Part shown: piece by piece, positions 57,581 through 64,000 of the stretch
How positions within the stretch are numbered: position 1 is the stretch's first letter
Layout of the letters: every line of letters starts with the position of its first letter
Source of the DNA: JAFGSI01 sp041287425
Lineage (GTDB): Bacteria; Chloroflexota; Anaerolineae; Anaerolineales; Villigracilaceae
Reading direction: 5' to 3'
NCBI GenBank assembly: GCA_041287425.1
Contig: JBEULG010000024.1
Coordinates: 1 to 64,000 of the forward strand
Length of the DNA: 64,000 nucleotides
Made by a program: the position numbers and the translations under genes
Notes under the pieces: generated by a model
What the model saw: the letters and a program-made list of their open reading frames with translations, nothing else
Database searches by the model: none
Told to the model about the DNA's origin: nothing

Positions 57581-58483
57581 ATGAACGAACTCGAATCTGC
57601 AATTCGGACCCTCGGCGACAGCCTGATTTACGAGATTCTCAACGCCCTCGGCCTGCCCAAAACCCCGCGCCTGCACCGGCTCTTCCGGCCGCTGTTCGGT
57701 CAGGCCGTTGACCGCCTCTCGGCCATCGGCGTGGCCGCCGACCGCATGATTGCGACTCGCGGCTTTCCGGCCGCGGCCGCCTGGATGGCCAGTCACTGGG
57801 TACGGGCGGTTGATACGCGCGGGAGCGAAACGATTCCGGCCGAGGGGCCGCTGTTGATGGTGGCCAATCATCCGGGCGCCTATGATATTCTCGTCCTGCC
57901 CTCCCGTCTGGGCCGCCGCGACGTACACATCCTCTCCAGCGACATCCCTTTTCTGAAAAGCCTGCCCAACGCCAGCCAGCATCTCATCTTCTTGAGCCAG
58001 CAGATTCAAGAACGCATGGCGGCCGCGCGGGAGGCTATCCGCCGGCTGCAATCCGGCGCGGCGCTCCTGCTCTTCGGCAGCGGACTCATCGACCCGGACC
58101 CGGCCGTCTATCCGAACGCCGAGCAGCGCATCGAGGCCTGGTCTCCCTCCATTGATTTGTTCCTGCGTCAGGTGCCGCAGGCGCAAGTCTTGCTGGCGAT
58201 CATCAGCGGCGTCATCGCGCCGGAGTGGGCGCGGCATCCGCTCACCCGTCTGCGCCGCCTCGACTGGCACCGCCAGCGGCTGGCCGAATTCGGACAAATC
58301 ATCCAACAACTGTTCCGCCCCGGTCAATTGTATCTCCAGCCGCGCCTGAGTTTCGCCCCGCCCGTCAGCGTCGAAACCTTGCGAAGAGAAAGCGGCGGGG
58401 AAGGCGTGCTGCCGGCAGTGATCGCACGCGGCAAAGCCCTGCTGGCCGAACATCTCAAAATCTTCGGCGGATACGCCCGCTGA
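57581..58483 (+). CDS. PlsC-like lysophospholipid acyltransferase (paralogue 1)
   Basis: A 300-residue protein with the acyltransferase HX4D motif H97-D102 in LLMVANHPGAYDILVLP, and downstream blocks SSDIPFLKSLPN and GAALLLFGSGLIDPDP, which take the place of the usual EGTRS-like block. No clear transmembrane segment, so it is probably peripheral. The ATG at 57581 follows GGGAG. It is followed after 11 bases by a paralogue, then a GNAT-like gene, suggesting a lipid-modification cluster. The acceptor substrate is unknown. Confidence 0.78.
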   Translation: MNELESAIRTLGDSLIYEILNALGLPKTPRLHRLFRPLFGQAVDRLSAIGVAADRMIATRGFPAAAAWMASHWVRAVDTRGSETIPAEGPLLMVANHPGAYDILVLPSRLGRRDVHILSSDIPFLKSLPNASQHLIFLSQQIQERMAAAREAIRRLQSGAALLLFGSGLIDPDPAVYPNAEQRIEAWSPSIDLFLRQVPQAQVLLAIISGVIAPEWARHPLTRLRRLDWHRQRLAEFGQIIQQLFRPGQLYLQPRLSFAPPVSVETLRRESGGEGVLPAVIARGKALLAEHLKIFGGYAR

Positions 58484-58494
58484 ACGGAAACAGA

Positions 58495-59406
58495 ATGCCC
58501 GCTACAGAAACCCTCCTGCTGGCTCGAACCCTGATTGATGAAATGGTAGGGGCCGTCGGTCTGCCCAAGATGGCCGCCTTCCAAAAATTATTCTGGTCCC
58601 TCTTTGGCGGCCTGATGATTCGCTTTGCCGAACTGGGATTGACCTTCGACCGGCTGGTCGCCAGCAGCGGGCTGCCAAAAGCCAGCCAATGGGCGCTTTC
58701 TTTTTTTTGTCATCCGGCCGCGGGGCGCGGCCTGGAACACATTCCGCCAGACGGGCCCCTCCTGGTCACGTCCAACCACCCCGGCGCCTACGACGCCCTG
58801 GTGATTTTCTCGCACCTGAACCGCCCCGATATTCGTTGGATTTCCAGCGAAATCCCCTTTCTCGACAATCTGCCTCACACACGGCAGCACATCATCTTCG
58901 CCTCGCGAGTCAACGCCGCGCAGCGCACGGCCGCCCTGCGGGCTGCCATCCGCCACCTGCGCGGCGGGGGGGCGTTGCTGTATTTCGGCGCCGGTCACCG
59001 CGACCCCGATCCGGCCGTCTATGCCGGAGCGGCCCAGGCGATGGAGGCCTGGCTGCCCGGCATCGACTTCTTCTTCCGCCACGTGCCCGGCCTGCGCCTG
59101 CTGCCGACGGTGGTCAGCGGCGTCATCTCCACCTATTGGGCGCGTCACCCCATCACCTGGCTGCGCCGCAAGCAAATCGACCAACAGCGTCTCTCCGAAT
59201 TCGGGCAGGTCATCAGCCAGTTGCTGCGCCCCGGCCGACTCATGTTGACGCCGCGCCTCAGTTTCGGGCCAGGCGCGGACTTCGAAACGCTCCAGGCCGA
59301 AAGTTCGCCCGCAGACATCCTGCCGGCCGTCATCCGGCGCGAAAAAGCGCTCCTGGCCGAACACATGCAATCCGCAGAAACTGCTCGGCCAGCAGCCGCC
59401 CAATAG
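58495..59406 (+). CDS. PlsC-like lysophospholipid acyltransferase (paralogue 2)
   Basis: A 303-residue tandem paralogue of the preceding gene. HX4D is H95-D100 (VTSNHPGAYDALVIF); SSEIPFLDNLPH, LLYFGAGHRDPDPAVY and LPTVVSGVISTYWARHPI are shared with paralogue 1. Both genes have the same size and order, so recent duplication followed by divergence is likely. Weak GGAA before the ATG at 58495. Confidence 0.78.
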   Translation: MPATETLLLARTLIDEMVGAVGLPKMAAFQKLFWSLFGGLMIRFAELGLTFDRLVASSGLPKASQWALSFFCHPAAGRGLEHIPPDGPLLVTSNHPGAYDALVIFSHLNRPDIRWISSEIPFLDNLPHTRQHIIFASRVNAAQRTAALRAAIRHLRGGGALLYFGAGHRDPDPAVYAGAAQAMEAWLPGIDFFFRHVPGLRLLPTVVSGVISTYWARHPITWLRRKQIDQQRLSEFGQVISQLLRPGRLMLTPRLSFGPGADFETLQAESSPADILPAVIRREKALLAEHMQSAETARPAAAQ

Positions 59407-59408
59407 CG

Positions 59409-59414
59409 TATAAT
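59409..59414 (+). promoter_or_regulatory. Candidate -10 box of the GNAT-like gene
   Basis: TATAAT lies 99 bases before the ATG at 59514, giving a leader of about 93 bases that can form a CTGCTC/GAGCAG stem. No clear -35 box. Confidence 0.4.
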
Positions 59415-59513
59415 TCGCCCCATATCCAAGATGGCCGCTCTGCTCATCGGTAAAAAGGCCGCTTCGGAGCCGAACCCAAGAGCAGCCGGTCTGACCTCTG
59501 AGCGGAGATTCTC

Positions 59514-60641
59514 ATGCGCGTTCGTCAAATCGACACCACCAACCAGCGCGACACCGACCGCTTCATTCGCTTTCCCCTGAGACTTTACAAAGGAAACCCT
59601 TATTTCTGCCCGGCGCTCGAACCGGAAATGCGCGCCGCCATGGACCGCGCCCGGCATCCATTCTACCGGCATTCGACAGCCGACTTCTTCCTCGCCGAGA
59701 GCGAAGGCCAGGTGCTTGGACGCATCGCCGCAGTCCACAACCGCCTGCACAACGACTACCGCCAGGTCAAAACGGCCTTCTTCTGGGCCTTCGACGCGGT
59801 GGACGACTTCCAGGTGGCTGAACGCCTGTTCGAGGCCGTTTTCGCCTGGGCGCGGGCGCGCGAACGGGACTCGATTCTCGGCCCGCGCGGCCTCCTCGGC
59901 TCCGACGCCGCCGGGGTCCTGGTCGAGGGCTTCGAGCAACGCGCCGTGATGGGCGTCCCCTACAACTTCCCCTATTACGACACCTTTCTCCGGCGGTTGG
60001 GCTTCGAGAAATTGACCGACCATCTCTCCGGCTATCTCCCCGCCAGCGCCGAATTGCCGCCTCGCATTCGCGCCCTGGCAGAAAAAGTCGGCCGGCGGCG
60101 CGGCTATCGGCTGGTCCATTTTTCCGGCAAAGATGAAATGCGCCGCTTGGCGCCGGCGGTGATGGCCGTCCATGAGCAAGCCTTCGCCGGCTCGCATGAA
60201 TGGCATCCCATCAGCAAGGAAGAAATGAATTGGGTGGCCGAGTCGCTCATCGCCATCGCCGACCCGCGCCTGGTCAAACTGGTGGCAAAGGGGGAGCAGG
60301 TCGTTGGCTTCGGCCTGCTCTACCCCGATCTATCGGACGCCATCCGCCGTCACGGCGGGCGTCTGAACCCTCTAGCCTTGCTGGACCTGCAACGCGAGTC
60401 GCGGCGAACGAAGTGGTTGATCGCCAACGGCGTGGGGATGCTGCCCGCCCATCAAAACCTGGGCGGCAACGCCGTGCTGTATGCTGGCCTGTATGAAGCC
60501 ATCCGGCAAGTCGGTCAATATGAACATATTGACATCGTGATGGTCAACGAAATCAACTTCAAAAGCCGCTCCGACATGGAAGCAATCGGCGCAAAGTGGT
60601 ACAAGACACACCGCAGTTACACTCGCAAACTCGAAACGTGA
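59514..60641 (+). CDS. GNAT-like N-acyltransferase family protein
   Basis: A 375-residue protein with N- and C-terminal halves resembling GNAT folds. The start VRQIDTTNQRDTDRFIRFPLRLYKGNPYFCPALEPEM and the end HIDIVMVNEINFKSRSDMEAIGAKWYKTHRSYTRKL match the YghO-like family often seen near lipid acyltransferase genes. The Gly-rich acetyl-CoA loop is not obvious. It follows the acyltransferase pair and precedes a GPH transporter by tens of bases, so a shared role in lipid or glycolipid metabolism is possible. Confidence 0.7.
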   Translation: MRVRQIDTTNQRDTDRFIRFPLRLYKGNPYFCPALEPEMRAAMDRARHPFYRHSTADFFLAESEGQVLGRIAAVHNRLHNDYRQVKTAFFWAFDAVDDFQVAERLFEAVFAWARARERDSILGPRGLLGSDAAGVLVEGFEQRAVMGVPYNFPYYDTFLRRLGFEKLTDHLSGYLPASAELPPRIRALAEKVGRRRGYRLVHFSGKDEMRRLAPAVMAVHEQAFAGSHEWHPISKEEMNWVAESLIAIADPRLVKLVAKGEQVVGFGLLYPDLSDAIRRHGGRLNPLALLDLQRESRRTKWLIANGVGMLPAHQNLGGNAVLYAGLYEAIRQVGQYEHIDIVMVNEINFKSRSDMEAIGAKWYKTHRSYTRKLET

Positions 60642-60697
60642 CGGCCGCCGTTGCAAAAGCGAGCAAATCCTCCATCCCGCGCAAAGGACATTTGCCC

Positions 60698-62074
60698 ATG
60701 ACGCTCTCTCCCCAAGAAAAACTCCCCTGGTACACCAAACTGGCCTACGGTGCGGCCGATTTCGGCTTCGCCTTCGTCGATTCGTGCGTGGCCGTCCTGT
60801 TCGCCATTTTCATGACCGACATCGTCGGCCTGCCGGCCAGGATGGCGGCTCTGGCCGTCTTCGTTGGCAAATCGTGGGACTACATCAACGACCCGATCAT
60901 CGGCTATCTGTGCGACCGGACGCGCACCCGCTGGGGCCGCCGCCGCCCTTACTTGCTCTTCGGTTTCGTCCCCTTCGGCCTGTCCTTCTTGATGATGTGG
61001 TGGATTCCGCCCTTCGAAAATCAATGGCTGCTGACCGGTTACTACGCCCTGGCCTTCTTTTTCTTCGACACGATGGTCACCGTCGTGACCATGCCCTACT
61101 TCGCCCTGACCCCCGAACTGACCCAGGACTACGACGAGCGAACCTCCCTGACCGGTTACCGAATGGCTTTCTCGCTGATCGGCGGCCTGGTGGCCTTCGT
61201 CGTCCCGCTGGCCATCATCGGCGAGACCGTCCCCGAAAACGCCGACCGGACGCTGATGATGGGGGCAATTTTCGCGGCCGCCTCGGCCCTGCCCATCCTG
61301 TTGACTTTCCTGGGGACGCGCGAACGGCCCGAATACGCCGCTCTGCCTCAACCGACGCTGGGCGAATCGTTGCGCGCCGTTCGGCACAACCGGCCCTTCC
61401 TGTTTGCCTCCGGCATCTTTTTGTTCACCTGGACGGCGGTCTCGATCATCGAAAATCAGTTGTTCTACTTCCTGGAATACCGCATGGGGCTGGAAGAGGA
61501 GGCCCCCCTCGTAGCCGGGACGGTCTTCATTGCTGCCATCCTGGTGCTGCCGCTTTGGGTGTGGGCCTCACGAAGGACAGACAAGCGCAAGGCCTATATC
61601 TTCGGGATGCTCTTTCTCTCGGCGGTGATGGTTGCGCTCATCTTCATTCCATCCACGCTGGGACTGGCCATCGTCCTCACTCTGGCCGCTCTGGCCGGGG
61701 TGGGCGTCTCGGCGGTTCACGTTCTACCCTGGGCGATGATTCCGGATGCGGTTGAGGTGGATGAACTCGAATCGGGGGCGCGCCACGAGGGCGTTTTCTA
61801 CGCCCTGGTGACTCTCTTCCGCAAGGTGGCCGCCTCGATCACGATTCCCCTGGCCTTGCTCCTGCTGGACGCTTCGGGCTTCGTTTCCAACAGCCCCCAG
61901 CAGCCCGTTTCGGCAGTCAACGCCATTCGCTTCCTGATAGGGCCGCTGCCATTCCTCTTCCTGCTGGGTGGAATCGCCTTCGCCGTTTTCTATCCGCTCA
62001 GCCGGGAAGTTCACCGGGAAACGCGCCGGAAGATTCGCGCCCGGCGCGGCGTCACACTGACGCCCGGCGACTAA
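60698..62074 (+). CDS. GPH-family (MelB-like) sugar:cation symporter, third copy
   Basis: A 458-residue, 12-helix GPH transporter with WDYINDPIIGYLCDRTRTRWGRRRPYLLFGF and PWAMIPDAVEVDELESGARHEGVFYAL. It is more distant from the two copies at 8-11 kb than they are from each other. The ATG at 60698 (AAAGGA upstream) is preferred; a GTG at 60638 overlapping the previous stop is an alternative. It ends before a terminator. Substrate unknown. Confidence 0.85.
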   Translation: MTLSPQEKLPWYTKLAYGAADFGFAFVDSCVAVLFAIFMTDIVGLPARMAALAVFVGKSWDYINDPIIGYLCDRTRTRWGRRRPYLLFGFVPFGLSFLMMWWIPPFENQWLLTGYYALAFFFFDTMVTVVTMPYFALTPELTQDYDERTSLTGYRMAFSLIGGLVAFVVPLAIIGETVPENADRTLMMGAIFAAASALPILLTFLGTRERPEYAALPQPTLGESLRAVRHNRPFLFASGIFLFTWTAVSIIENQLFYFLEYRMGLEEEAPLVAGTVFIAAILVLPLWVWASRRTDKRKAYIFGMLFLSAVMVALIFIPSTLGLAIVLTLAALAGVGVSAVHVLPWAMIPDAVEVDELESGARHEGVFYALVTLFRKVAASITIPLALLLLDASGFVSNSPQQPVSAVNAIRFLIGPLPFLFLLGGIAFAVFYPLSREVHRETRRKIRARRGVTLTPGD

Positions 62075-62112
62075 AAACAGCCGTGCGACGCGCGGTGCCA
62101 GGCGTCGCACGG
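62073..62112 (-). terminator. Intrinsic terminator of the TldE/TldD genes
   Basis: CCGTGCGACGC (62081-62091) and GCGTCGCACGG (62102-62112) form a perfect 11-bp stem. On the minus strand it is followed by CTGTTTTTA, a T tract suitable for termination. It also separates the convergent transporter gene. Confidence 0.8.
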
Positions 62113-62143
62113 ACATGTGTACCGGATGCGCAATCAGCAAGTC

Positions 62144-63532
62144 TCAATAGGAAGCGTTGGAGTGTGAGATTTCCAACCCTTCTGTACACATAAAACGGGG
62201 GACGACCAGAGCGCGCGGATTGCGCGGTCCGTAACTCATCGAGGTGTTGCAGACCTCCGTCTGCCGCGAGAGCCAGGCCACCCGTTCGCCGAAGATGTCC
62301 AGCAGGCTTTGCGTCAGCCGGACGTTGTAAGGGACGGCGGTGGAGCCATCCTTCTTGAGCAGCAGAGCGCCGAAGCGCGAACTGCCGGTGATGATGCCGC
62401 GCGAGGGGTTGACCAGGTTCATGTAATGGAGATAGGGGATATAGAGCAGGTCTTTCTGGCGCGGCCTGCGCACCAGTTGCTCCAGCGTTGCAACATCCTC
62501 CTCGCCGCCGTGCATGACCAGGCTGGTATGCATCACCGTATGGCCGGTCGGCTGGGCACCGAACTCGTCGGCGTCGTCCTGCTGCCAGATGAAGCCTTTG
62601 AAGACGCCTCGCTCAAAGAGCGGGAAGGGCCGGCGCGGTATGCCGGTGAAATCGCGCTTGAAGGGAAAGGTTTCGGGGCGTTGCGGATCATCCACCAATG
62701 TGATTTGATCGGACAGCACCTTTTGCCCGACTTTGTCCTCGCCGAGCATCGAAAAGCCGCGCTTCATCGAGCCGCCGTTGAAACCGATCCAGTTCATGAA
62801 GTTGAGCAGGTCAGCGATGGCCTCGGCCCCGAAGACGATGTCGTAGGTGCCAAGCGGCAATTGCAGGGGTGGGTCCTGTTGGTAACGTTCGAGCAGGAAG
62901 GCCAGGTCGCGGTGCGGCGGCGCCGGGTCGAGGTCGGCTTTGCGCCAGGCCGATTGGCCGGCCATCACTTCCCACTTGAGCCGCGCGTGGGCCAGGACGG
63001 CCGTCACCTGGGCGTCCGAGAACTTGAAATACTGGGCATGGTCGGCGTGGGTGTTGATTTGGGCAATCGTGGTTGCCCCGTTCGAGAAAATGCCCGAAAG
63101 TTTGATTTCGTCGCTCTCCAGGCGGGCCGCAACCTGGTTGAAGTAGGCCAGTTTTTCGGCGTTATCCAATTCGGCCAGGGCGTCATCATAGCCGCTTTCG
63201 TCCACGAAAGACTCGGTAAAGACGGTAGGAGTGGGTTCGTAGGCCAACGGCTGAGCAACCCTGGCCATCTCGACGGCCACTTCGACGCCCTGCTTCATTT
63301 CGTCGAGTTTTTCCAGATCGGTGATCAATTCGTAACTGGCGCGCTTGCGGGCGCCATCGTAGGCAGTGATGTTGAGGCGAATCAGATGTTCGTTGGTGTT
63401 CAGGGAGATGGCCGAGTTGGCAAAGCGCATCAGGCTGCTCGCCTCTTCGTGATAATCAATTTCGACCGTGTATCCCTTTGCCAGAGCGTAGGCGCGCAAG
63501 TCGCGCAGGGTTTGCAAGATTCGATCCTTCAC
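62144..63532 (-). CDS. TldD/PmbA (TldE) family protein, inactive-type subunit
   Basis: A 462-residue member of the TldD/TldE zinc peptidase family. The HExxxH site of TldD is not present, which fits the TldE/PmbA partner role, where metal is bound by the TldD subunit. Blocks such as GTYDIVFGAEAIADLLNFMNWIGFNGGSMKRGFS and GIITGSSRFGALLLKKDG are typical. It follows the partial gene at 63535 with a 2-base gap. Such pairs process small peptides such as antitoxins or modified peptides. Confidence 0.85.
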   Translation of the reverse strand: MKDRILQTLRDLRAYALAKGYTVEIDYHEEASSLMRFANSAISLNTNEHLIRLNITAYDGARKRASYELITDLEKLDEMKQGVEVAVEMARVAQPLAYEPTPTVFTESFVDESGYDDALAELDNAEKLAYFNQVAARLESDEIKLSGIFSNGATTIAQINTHADHAQYFKFSDAQVTAVLAHARLKWEVMAGQSAWRKADLDPAPPHRDLAFLLERYQQDPPLQLPLGTYDIVFGAEAIADLLNFMNWIGFNGGSMKRGFSMLGEDKVGQKVLSDQITLVDDPQRPETFPFKRDFTGIPRRPFPLFERGVFKGFIWQQDDADEFGAQPTGHTVMHTSLVMHGGEEDVATLEQLVRRPRQKDLLYIPYLHYMNLVNPSRGIITGSSRFGALLLKKDGSTAVPYNVRLTQSLLDIFGERVAWLSRQTEVCNTSMSYGPRNPRALVVPRFMCTEGLEISHSNASY

Positions 63533-63534
63533 GG

Positions 63535-64000
63535 CTATTCTCCTATTCTGACGTTGTCAAAGCGGCAGACCGGGATGCCATGCCCCAGTTGCATGATTTG
63601 ATTGGGCTGCCCCTTGCCACAATTGTCCACGTACCGCAACTCCCAGGTGGATGAATCGCCGACGGCAGAAAGAGAATTCCAGAACGGCAGCGTGAAGCCC
63701 TTGTAGGTGGCATTCTTGACCACTTTGGTCTTGCGGCCATCTTCCACCAGCCAGCCAATTTCGGTAGCGAAGTGGAATTGTTCGCGGTTCGACCCGATGG
63801 ACCAGGAGCGGTCGCCATCGAGGATGATGCCGCGCTCGGTGCCGGCGATGATGTCCTCCAGCGTGCCGTCGTTGCCGGGATCGATGTTGATGTTCGTCAT
63901 GCGTTCGATGGGGACGCGGTAGAAGGAGGTGGCGCGATTGGCGCCGCTGCTCCCATCGAAAATCTTGCGGCGGGCGCGGGCGTTGGCCTCCTCGACCATC
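63535..64000 (-). CDS. TldD-like metallopeptidase, C-terminal part (cut by window edge)
   Basis: The C-terminal 154 residues of a TldD family protein; the gene starts beyond the right edge. PIERMTNINIDPGNDGTLEDIIAGTERGIILDGDRSWSIGSNREQFHFATEIGWLVEDG and the Cys in VDNCGKGQPNQ match the TldD C-terminal metal/substrate region. The catalytic HExxxH would be further upstream, outside the window. The TldE-like gene follows immediately, forming the usual heterodimer pair. Confidence 0.82.
   Translation of the reverse strand, partial: MVEEANARARRKIFDGSSGANRATSFYRVPIERMTNINIDPGNDGTLEDIIAGTERGIILDGDRSWSIGSNREQFHFATEIGWLVEDGRKTKVVKNATYKGFTLPFWNSLSAVGDSSTWELRYVDNCGKGQPNQIMQLGHGIPVCRFDNVRIGE

Overview
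The window is a gene-dense, high-GC bacterial chromosome segment. It has 67 protein genes (one cut off at each edge) and no rRNA, tRNA, CRISPR array or phage region that I can see. Its character points to Chloroflexota, probably an Anaerolineae-like lineage. The signs are many lipoproteins with Pro/Thr/Ala-rich linkers after the lipobox, LysM plus M23 lipoproteins, LiaF-like membrane clusters, PAS-rich sensors, GPH-type sugar transporters, and short degenerate tandem repeats between genes. This assignment is inference from gene content; no marker gene is present.

Layout. 1-5.3 kb: a metal (probably zinc) block on the minus strand, with a Fur-family repressor (zur), a small membrane protein, znuA-znuC-znuB, and then a zinc-metallopeptidase lipoprotein and a second lipoprotein in close succession. 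Nearly identical 19-bp palindromes precede znuA and zur, so I infer shared metal-dependent repression. 5.5-8 kb: two membrane-anchored rhodaneses (one lacks the catalytic Cys) and a YprB-like exonuclease/TPR protein. 8-13.7 kb: two tandem GPH transporters, a 133-bp MITE-like element, an L-lactate permease and an NAD-binding protein. 13.8-15.5 kb: the MsrPQ methionine sulfoxide repair system. 15.6-21.1 kb: two tandem 7TM-PAS proteins without output domain, a Mut7-C RNase, an M20 peptidase and a methyltransferase. 21.2-27.5 kb: nitroreductase, tandem-Usp protein, YfcC-type transporter, and a secreted GH5 enzyme with a second secreted protein carrying a C-terminal sorting-like signal. 27.9-29.9 kb: a three-gene LiaF-like membrane cluster.

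30-33.8 kb: a cNMP-binding protein coupled to a NifU-type Fe-S protein, divergent from a redox cluster (ECF sigma, zinc-binding anti-sigma, zinc ribbon protein, PDO-type glutaredoxin, TlpA-like thioredoxin, OsmC). 33.8-38.4 kb: three tandem LysM/M23 lipoproteins. 38.5-41.8 kb: GH13 alpha-glucosidase, ROK fructokinase and pyroglutamyl peptidase. 41.9-47.6 kb: a large PAS-GAF-HD-GYP c-di-GMP phosphodiesterase, FtcD and another M23 lipoprotein. 47.6-51.4 kb: a promoter and SAM-I riboswitch controlling metY-metA-aminotransferase. 51.4-55.4 kb: a UMF1 transporter and hypCDE. 55.4-57.5 kb: an AlkZ-like protein, a YeiH-type transporter and a 41-residue membrane microprotein. 57.5-62.1 kb: two paralogous acyltransferases, a GNAT-like protein and a third GPH transporter. 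62.1-64 kb: a TldE/TldD pair.

Three themes recur. Metal and redox homeostasis runs through zur-znu, MsrPQ, the sigma/anti-sigma cluster and hypCDE. Local duplication produced the GPH, 7TM-PAS, LysM-M23 and acyltransferase pairs or triplets. Several genes (yprB-like, two LysM-M23 genes, GH13) have a -10 box only 6-7 bases before ATG, which predicts leaderless mRNAs.
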